A DNA stretch of 64,000 nucleotides. It comes from Roseburia hominis. GTDB taxonomy: Bacteria > Bacillota > Clostridia > Lachnospirales > Lachnospiraceae. Positions 60,149 to 64,000 of the stretch are shown here, one piece after another. Each line of letters starts with the position of its first letter. The first letter of the stretch is position 1. Under the pieces are notes generated by a model. It saw only the letters and a list, made by a program, of their open reading frames with translations, had not been told where the DNA came from and made no database searches. Both the position numbers and the translations under genes were made by a program. Location of the stretch: assembly GCA_040702975.1 (NCBI GenBank), contig CP159990.1:3286001-3350000 (forward strand), given 5' to 3'.

Positions 60149-61033
60149 GTTTTCGCTTGTTCTTTCCCAATTCCCCATAATCCATTTTCTCACATACTCA
60201 TATACTTCATCAAGGCTCATTCCCTCTTCTTTTGGTCTCCCAATCACGACCAGTGTCACCCCCAAAGCCCTCGCCGCCTCCAATTTCTCCTCGAATCCGC
60301 CTGCCTTTCCGGATTCCTTCGTGACAAAAAATCCTGCATTTGTATGACGCAGAATAGCCTCATTCATTTCCCGCGAGAAGGGGCCCTGCATGGCGATCAG
60401 ATGCTTTCCTTCAAATCCAAGCCTCTCGCTTTCCGCTACCGCCTCCATGGTCGAAAGGACCCGGGCAAAACAGCGTTCTTTATAATCGGGAATTTCCGTA
60501 TATTTCCACAACTCCTTGCTTCCGGTCGTGATCAGAATATTTCCCCCCACCGTTTTCAGATACTTTGCAGCCTGTTCCACCGAATCCACCCGGACAATTC
60601 CCGCATTCTCCGCTGTCAGACAATCCATCTTTTCCCTCAGACATCTGAGATACGGGACATCCGCCCTTTGACAGGCAGTTTTGATATTTTTCGTTACTTC
60701 CGTTGCAAATGGATGCGTGGCGTCCACCACCAGATCGATTATTTTCTCTTTCAGCAGCGTTTCCATCTCCTGAACATTCAGCCTCCCGGTCAGAATCTGA
60801 ACGCCCTCCAGGTCGCCAAGGCATACCTTTCCATATTCGGTAGCGGTGCTGACGATTACCTTATTTTCACCAACAGGCATTTCCGGTTTCTTTTCCCTTG
60901 GGCCTTCCTGCGGGGGTCTATCGGACGGTTCTTTCACCCCAGAAGGCTTCCCTCCAAAACTTTTACTGAACCATTCCGCTAATTTTCTTCCTTCTGTCGT
61001 ACCTGCAAAAATTAAAATCTGTTTCCCGTTCAT
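60116..61033 (-). CDS. cbiJ: Precorrin-6A reductase
   Basis: 305 residues. It reduces precorrin-6A with NAD(P)H. It starts MNGKQILIFAGTTEGRKLAE. A Pro/Lys/Glu-rich insert of about 30 residues (SGVKEPSDRPPQEGPREKKP) separates this from VIVSTATEYGKVCLGD, which in relatives follows almost directly. Later motifs are VDATHPFATEVTKNIK, ITTGSKELWKYTEI and ALGVTLVVIGRP. It follows cbiG after 50 nt. Confidence 0.94.
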   Translation of the reverse strand: MNGKQILIFAGTTEGRKLAEWFSKSFGGKPSGVKEPSDRPPQEGPREKKPEMPVGENKVIVSTATEYGKVCLGDLEGVQILTGRLNVQEMETLLKEKIIDLVVDATHPFATEVTKNIKTACQRADVPYLRCLREKMDCLTAENAGIVRVDSVEQAAKYLKTVGGNILITTGSKELWKYTEIPDYKERCFARVLSTMEAVAESERLGFEGKHLIAMQGPFSREMNEAILRHTNAGFFVTKESGKAGGFEEKLEAARALGVTLVVIGRPKEEGMSLDEVYEYVRKWIMGNWERTSENKKCLTCRQTG

Positions 61034-61083
61034 CTCTCTACCACTTCTATCTGTGCCTTTTATACCTTTAATATATTTGACAT

Positions 61084-62157
61084 CTAAAATACCAGACTAA
61101 TTTTCTTCCTTCCCACCGCGATCGTCATTCCTTTCAGGCAGGTCTTATCAAGCAGCAGCTCTCCTTCCTCGCCGCAAACATACCTGACAGCTCTCTCACA
61201 CACATTATCCACCCCTGTGATCTTCTCCACAAAGTCGGAACCCTGGCTGACTTCTCCCGTACTTCTAAGGGCTTCCGCCGTAAAGGTCAGAAACGGAACC
61301 TGATATTCTTCCGCCGTCTTCCGGATTCCCTGCTCCTCTTTTTTCAGGTCAATACTTGCAAATGCCGCAATCTGCTCTCTGCGAATTCCAAGCCCCGCAA
61401 GTGTCATGCCGACTCCCTCCAGAATCCCGGACGCCTCAAGTCCCTTTCTACATCCGATTCCGACCACGATTCCCCCAGGGAGCAGATTTAACCTCCGTCT
61501 CATGGAAATGCTCTTTGCCCCGTCTCTTCCCTTTTCAGAGTCAGGAATCACGATTCCATATTCATAGTCGTCCAGCTCTTCCATTTTGCCGCAAATTCTC
61601 ACGCCCTCCGGCACGTCTCCCGCAATCTTCCACTTGCTGAACAGCCCGACCTCTTTTCCTTCCAGCAGAGCCGCCGATATCTCTTTGGCACACCTGCGGT
61701 CCGTGAGAATCAACTGGTTCTTCTTCGCAAACACGTCCACAGCAAAACGCCCCTGTACGTCCGTCGCCGTCGTAAGCACCGCCGTCCCACCCGTACACCC
61801 GGCCACAGCTTTTGCGATCTCCACGGCGCCCCCCACATGGCCGGACAAGATTGGGACCACGAACCGACCCATTTCATCTGTCACAACAACCGCAGAATCC
61901 GTAAATTTATCCCGGACATACGGCGCGATCATCCGCACTGCGATTCCCGCTGCTCCAATGAAAAGAATCGCAGCTTTTCCCCAGATAGTTCCAATATATT
62001 CCCTGATGTTTTCCGGCTGGGGCTGCAGGCCGTATTTTTTGGCGCACCGCTCTATGGTATAGCCTTCACAGGTATATAAAGGCTCCGGAAGATGTTGTTT
62101 GAGGAGTGCGCTAAGCGCACTCCCCTTCTCCGTAAAACTAAATATAATTAAATGCAT
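61084..62157 (-). CDS. cbiG: Cobalt-precorrin-5A hydrolase
   Basis: 357 residues. It opens the delta-lactone of cobalt-precorrin-5A and releases acetaldehyde. The N-terminal part has ILFIGAAGIAVRMIAPYVRD and VVPILSGHVGGAVEIAKAVA; the C-terminal CbiG domain has GIVVGIGCRKGLEASGILEG. It begins 5 nt after the PII-like gene, so both are on one message. A perfect GAGTGCGC-tta-GCGCACTC hairpin lies in the DNA for residues about 12-18. Confidence 0.95.
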   Translation of the reverse strand: MHLIIFSFTEKGSALSALLKQHLPEPLYTCEGYTIERCAKKYGLQPQPENIREYIGTIWGKAAILFIGAAGIAVRMIAPYVRDKFTDSAVVVTDEMGRFVVPILSGHVGGAVEIAKAVAGCTGGTAVLTTATDVQGRFAVDVFAKKNQLILTDRRCAKEISAALLEGKEVGLFSKWKIAGDVPEGVRICGKMEELDDYEYGIVIPDSEKGRDGAKSISMRRRLNLLPGGIVVGIGCRKGLEASGILEGVGMTLAGLGIRREQIAAFASIDLKKEEQGIRKTAEEYQVPFLTFTAEALRSTGEVSQGSDFVEKITGVDNVCERAVRYVCGEEGELLLDKTCLKGMTIAVGRKKISLVF

Positions 62158-62162
62158 TGCCC

Positions 62163-62501
62163 TTAATATTTCTCCATCTGCTCTACGTTCATAACAAATA
62201 CCGTGCTGCCGCCTACCTGAATGTTGATCGGTACAGACGGGGCCGCGTTCATACTTCCGTGGCCTGAGATCAAAGCCGGATTGGCATAGGTGATCGTCTT
62301 TCTTTCGCCGGAATTCTTCTTGATGATTTCCATCGCCTGCGGAACCTTTTCCGTATCCGCTACGATCATGATAGTGGTGTTCTTTCCTTTCAGAAACCCT
62401 CCTGTTGTGGATAATTTCGTCACAAAGAAACCTGCCTCATTCAATTCCTCGATTGTCTGTATCTCGTCGTCCTTGTGTAAAATTGCCATAATCATCTTCA
62501 T
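62163..62501 (-). CDS. PII-like cyclic di-AMP receptor (DarA/PstA family)
   Basis: 112 residues, MKMIMAILHKDDEIQTIEEL at the start, then LSTTGGFLKGKNTTIMIVAD, where the loop equivalent to the PII T-loop lies, and ending with GGSTVFVMNVEQMEKY. Length and motifs match DarA, a trimeric signal protein of Firmicutes that binds c-di-AMP; its outputs are unknown. It is the first gene of the unit with cbiG and cbiJ. Confidence 0.88.
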   Translation of the reverse strand: MKMIMAILHKDDEIQTIEELNEAGFFVTKLSTTGGFLKGKNTTIMIVADTEKVPQAMEIIKKNSGERKTITYANPALISGHGSMNAAPSVPINIQVGGSTVFVMNVEQMEKY

Positions 62502-62579
62502 AACTATGCCCCTCCCTTCTTTTTTCTCTATTCTACCAAATCTTTTCTGTAAATACCAGAAAAAATTTCTTACGCAATC

Positions 62580-64000
62580 CTATTTGCCAATCAATACCTT
62601 TTTACCCCGGAAAGCGAAGCCGTATTTTCTGATTCTTTCGGCCGATATCCCCTTTGCTTCCAGAGCGGCAGCATATTCTCTCCTCTCAATCTGCAGCAGC
62701 GCCGCTTTCACAGAATCTTCCAGTTCCTTTTCATCCTCCGTATCCTGCACCTTGAATTCCATAATAATTCCAGGGTCCTGCATATTTCTCGGCTCCAACA
62801 TCACATCATATCTTCCAAATCCGCTTTCCCGATTCGATGTAATGACATAGCGGTCCTCCAGCGCCACCACAAGCCCCAGTACAAACCCATGATAAAAACG
62901 CTCCGGCTCACTTTCCCGAGATGGTTTATCGCCACTGTCAAAATAACTGAATGTTGTTTTTGTCACGCGGTTCATATAAATATTCATCGCCTTCAAGTCA
63001 TCCTGCAAAAGCGCTTTTATAAAATCGTTATAATTTGAAGCCGATGAGGCGAACCATCCCCGCACCATACTGCGGAACATGACCAGGGTTTCATAATTTG
63101 TGATTTCTAATTCATATATCTGTCTCCATTCCCGATATGGCCTCTGTTCCACTTTATGGTCTCTTACTTTAAGATATCCGCTGGCAAGAAGAAGACTCCA
63201 TATTGCAGCCTCATCCAGATCCAACTGATTATACACGATCTGCTCGTCAATCTCTGACAAAATACTTCCGCCATCCAGCAACTGTCCAAAAGACTCTTTC
63301 ATCTGCCTTGTGCCTTCCCGAATCACTTTTCCCACAAGATTGTTGCTGCTCGTATTCGCCCAATAAGGCGCGAACTGCTTCTTATCCAGGTAGTTGATAA
63401 TCGACCATGGATTATAGATGTCTCCCTTGTGTCCAAAGACAAAACCATCATACCAGCCTTTCACTTCTTCTCTCTTATCTGCCAGATGATATTCTTCCAG
63501 TGCAGAAAATACTTCTTCTTCCGTAAATCCAAAACTCTCTTCATATTTATCCGAGGTTGTCGTCACCACTTCCAGGTTATTTAAATCCGAAAAAACAGAT
63601 TCCTTGCTTACACGTGTTATCCCCGTCATGATTGCCCGCTCCAGATGAGGATTCCCTTTCAAAGCCGCACCTAACAGACTACGGGTAAAAGCTGTCAGCT
63701 TCTCCCAATAGCCGTTTACATAAGCTTCCTGCATCGGGGTATCATATTCATCCAAAAGAATAATGACCTTTTTTCCGTAATACCGGCACAGATAATCTGA
63801 CATTCTTCGCAGAGATATGGAAATATCTGCATCATCACTGTCTGAGGATATCCCTGCATAATATTTTTTATCCTTTTCCCCCAGTATGTCCTCTTTTGCT
63901 AAAAAATCGTATTTATTATATAAATCCACGATCGTCTCGCATATTTTCTTTCTCGCCTGCTCATAAGACACTTCTTTTATATCTGCAAAGCTTAAGGAAA
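62580..64000 (-). CDS. AAA-ATPase-like protein with C-terminal PD-(D/E)XK nuclease-like domain, 5' end cut by window edge
   Basis: 473 codons visible. The open frame continues past the right edge ([18 protein letters not shown]), so the N-terminus with the P-loop is missing. Visible are [20 protein letters not shown] (Walker B region), [20 protein letters not shown] and [19 protein letters not shown] of the AAA-ATPase_like family, and the nuclease-like [20 protein letters not shown]. Relatives are common, often multicopy, in Clostridia and Bacteroidetes, and their role is unknown. Confidence 0.88.
   Translation of the reverse strand, partial: SLSFADIKEVSYEQARKKICETIVDLYNKYDFLAKEDILGEKDKKYYAGISSDSDDADISISLRRMSDYLCRYYGKKVIILLDEYDTPMQEAYVNGYWEKLTAFTRSLLGAALKGNPHLERAIMTGITRVSKESVFSDLNNLEVVTTTSDKYEESFGFTEEEVFSALEEYHLADKREEVKGWYDGFVFGHKGDIYNPWSIINYLDKKQFAPYWANTSSNNLVGKVIREGTRQMKESFGQLLDGGSILSEIDEQIVYNQLDLDEAAIWSLLLASGYLKVRDHKVEQRPYREWRQIYELEITNYETLVMFRSMVRGWFASSASNYNDFIKALLQDDLKAMNIYMNRVTKTTFSYFDSGDKPSRESEPERFYHGFVLGLVVALEDRYVITSNRESGFGRYDVMLEPRNMQDPGIIMEFKVQDTEDEKELEDSVKAALLQIERREYAAALEAKGISAERIRKYGFAFRGKKVLIGK

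Noticed and set aside
1..64000. CRISPR arrays, tRNA, rRNA and prophage genes
   Set aside because: I looked for evenly spaced direct repeats, cloverleaf-like sequences and phage structural genes and found none.

Overview
The window is chromosomal DNA of an anaerobic Firmicute, most likely a gut-type Lachnospiraceae member (class Clostridia). This is inferred from the oxygen-independent (Cbi-type) corrin pathway with a CbiK chelatase, strong AGGAGG ribosome binding sites, glucan phosphorylases, a DarA-type PII-like protein and the protein sequences in general. I cannot name the genus. Nearly all genes lie on the minus strand, so transcription mostly runs from high to low coordinates. The exceptions are an insertion sequence and two phosphorylase genes at 38.6-45.8 kb.

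Most of the window is a dispersed adenosylcobalamin (B12) locus. From right to left: cbiG and cbiJ behind a PII-like gene (60.1-62.5 kb); cobO and cbiK (58.6-59.9 kb); cbiD (31.3-32.5 kb); cbiL, cbiF, cbiH, cbiET (26.0-29.6 kb); a GNAT gene, cbiA, cobT, a small beta-grasp-like protein, a 1665-residue DUF4132 protein, cobS, a P-loop kinase, cobC, cbiB and cobD (12.5-25.9 kb); cobQ, a frameshifted hemC and a cobA-hemD fusion (6.1-10.4 kb); an Opp/Nik-type ABC transporter (0.6-5.9 kb); and a partial cobU at the left edge. Together these cover uroporphyrinogen III to adenosylcobalamin. I see no cbiC and no CbiMNQO cobalt transporter here, nor the early haem genes other than hemC and hemD.

The B12 locus is broken up by accessory DNA. 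At 32.7-50.2 kb sits a beta-glucan (probably beta-1,3-glucan) utilisation locus: a cell-surface GH16 enzyme with CBM-like modules, an AraC regulator, a GH161/GH94-like and a GH94 phosphorylase, a sugar ABC importer and a domain-permuted GH3 beta-glucosidase. Three promoters here share one operator-like sequence at a fixed distance (40-41 nt) from the -10 box. A 1.9 kb insertion sequence with an 8-bp target duplication has landed in the 5' leader of the importer operon. At 51-58.5 kb there are a toxin-antitoxin pair, an MBL hydrolase, and a two-component system beside a LolD/FtsX-type ABC transporter. At 10.6-12.5 kb lies a cluster of toxin-antitoxin genes and gene remnants, and a Schlafen/AlbA-type regulator with a 26-bp perfect palindrome sits inside the cbi cluster.

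The observations most worth a second look are: (1) a ThiS/MoaD-like small protein paired with DUF4132 inside the cob operon; (2) a roughly 47-bp palindromic repeat in four copies, two of them in frame inside genes; (3) the three-promoter AraC regulon and the IS insertion that cuts it; (4) the palindrome of the AlbA-type gene, whose arm is repeated inside its own coding sequence; (5) compensating frameshifts in hemC; and (6) a candidate structured RNA upstream of cobO.
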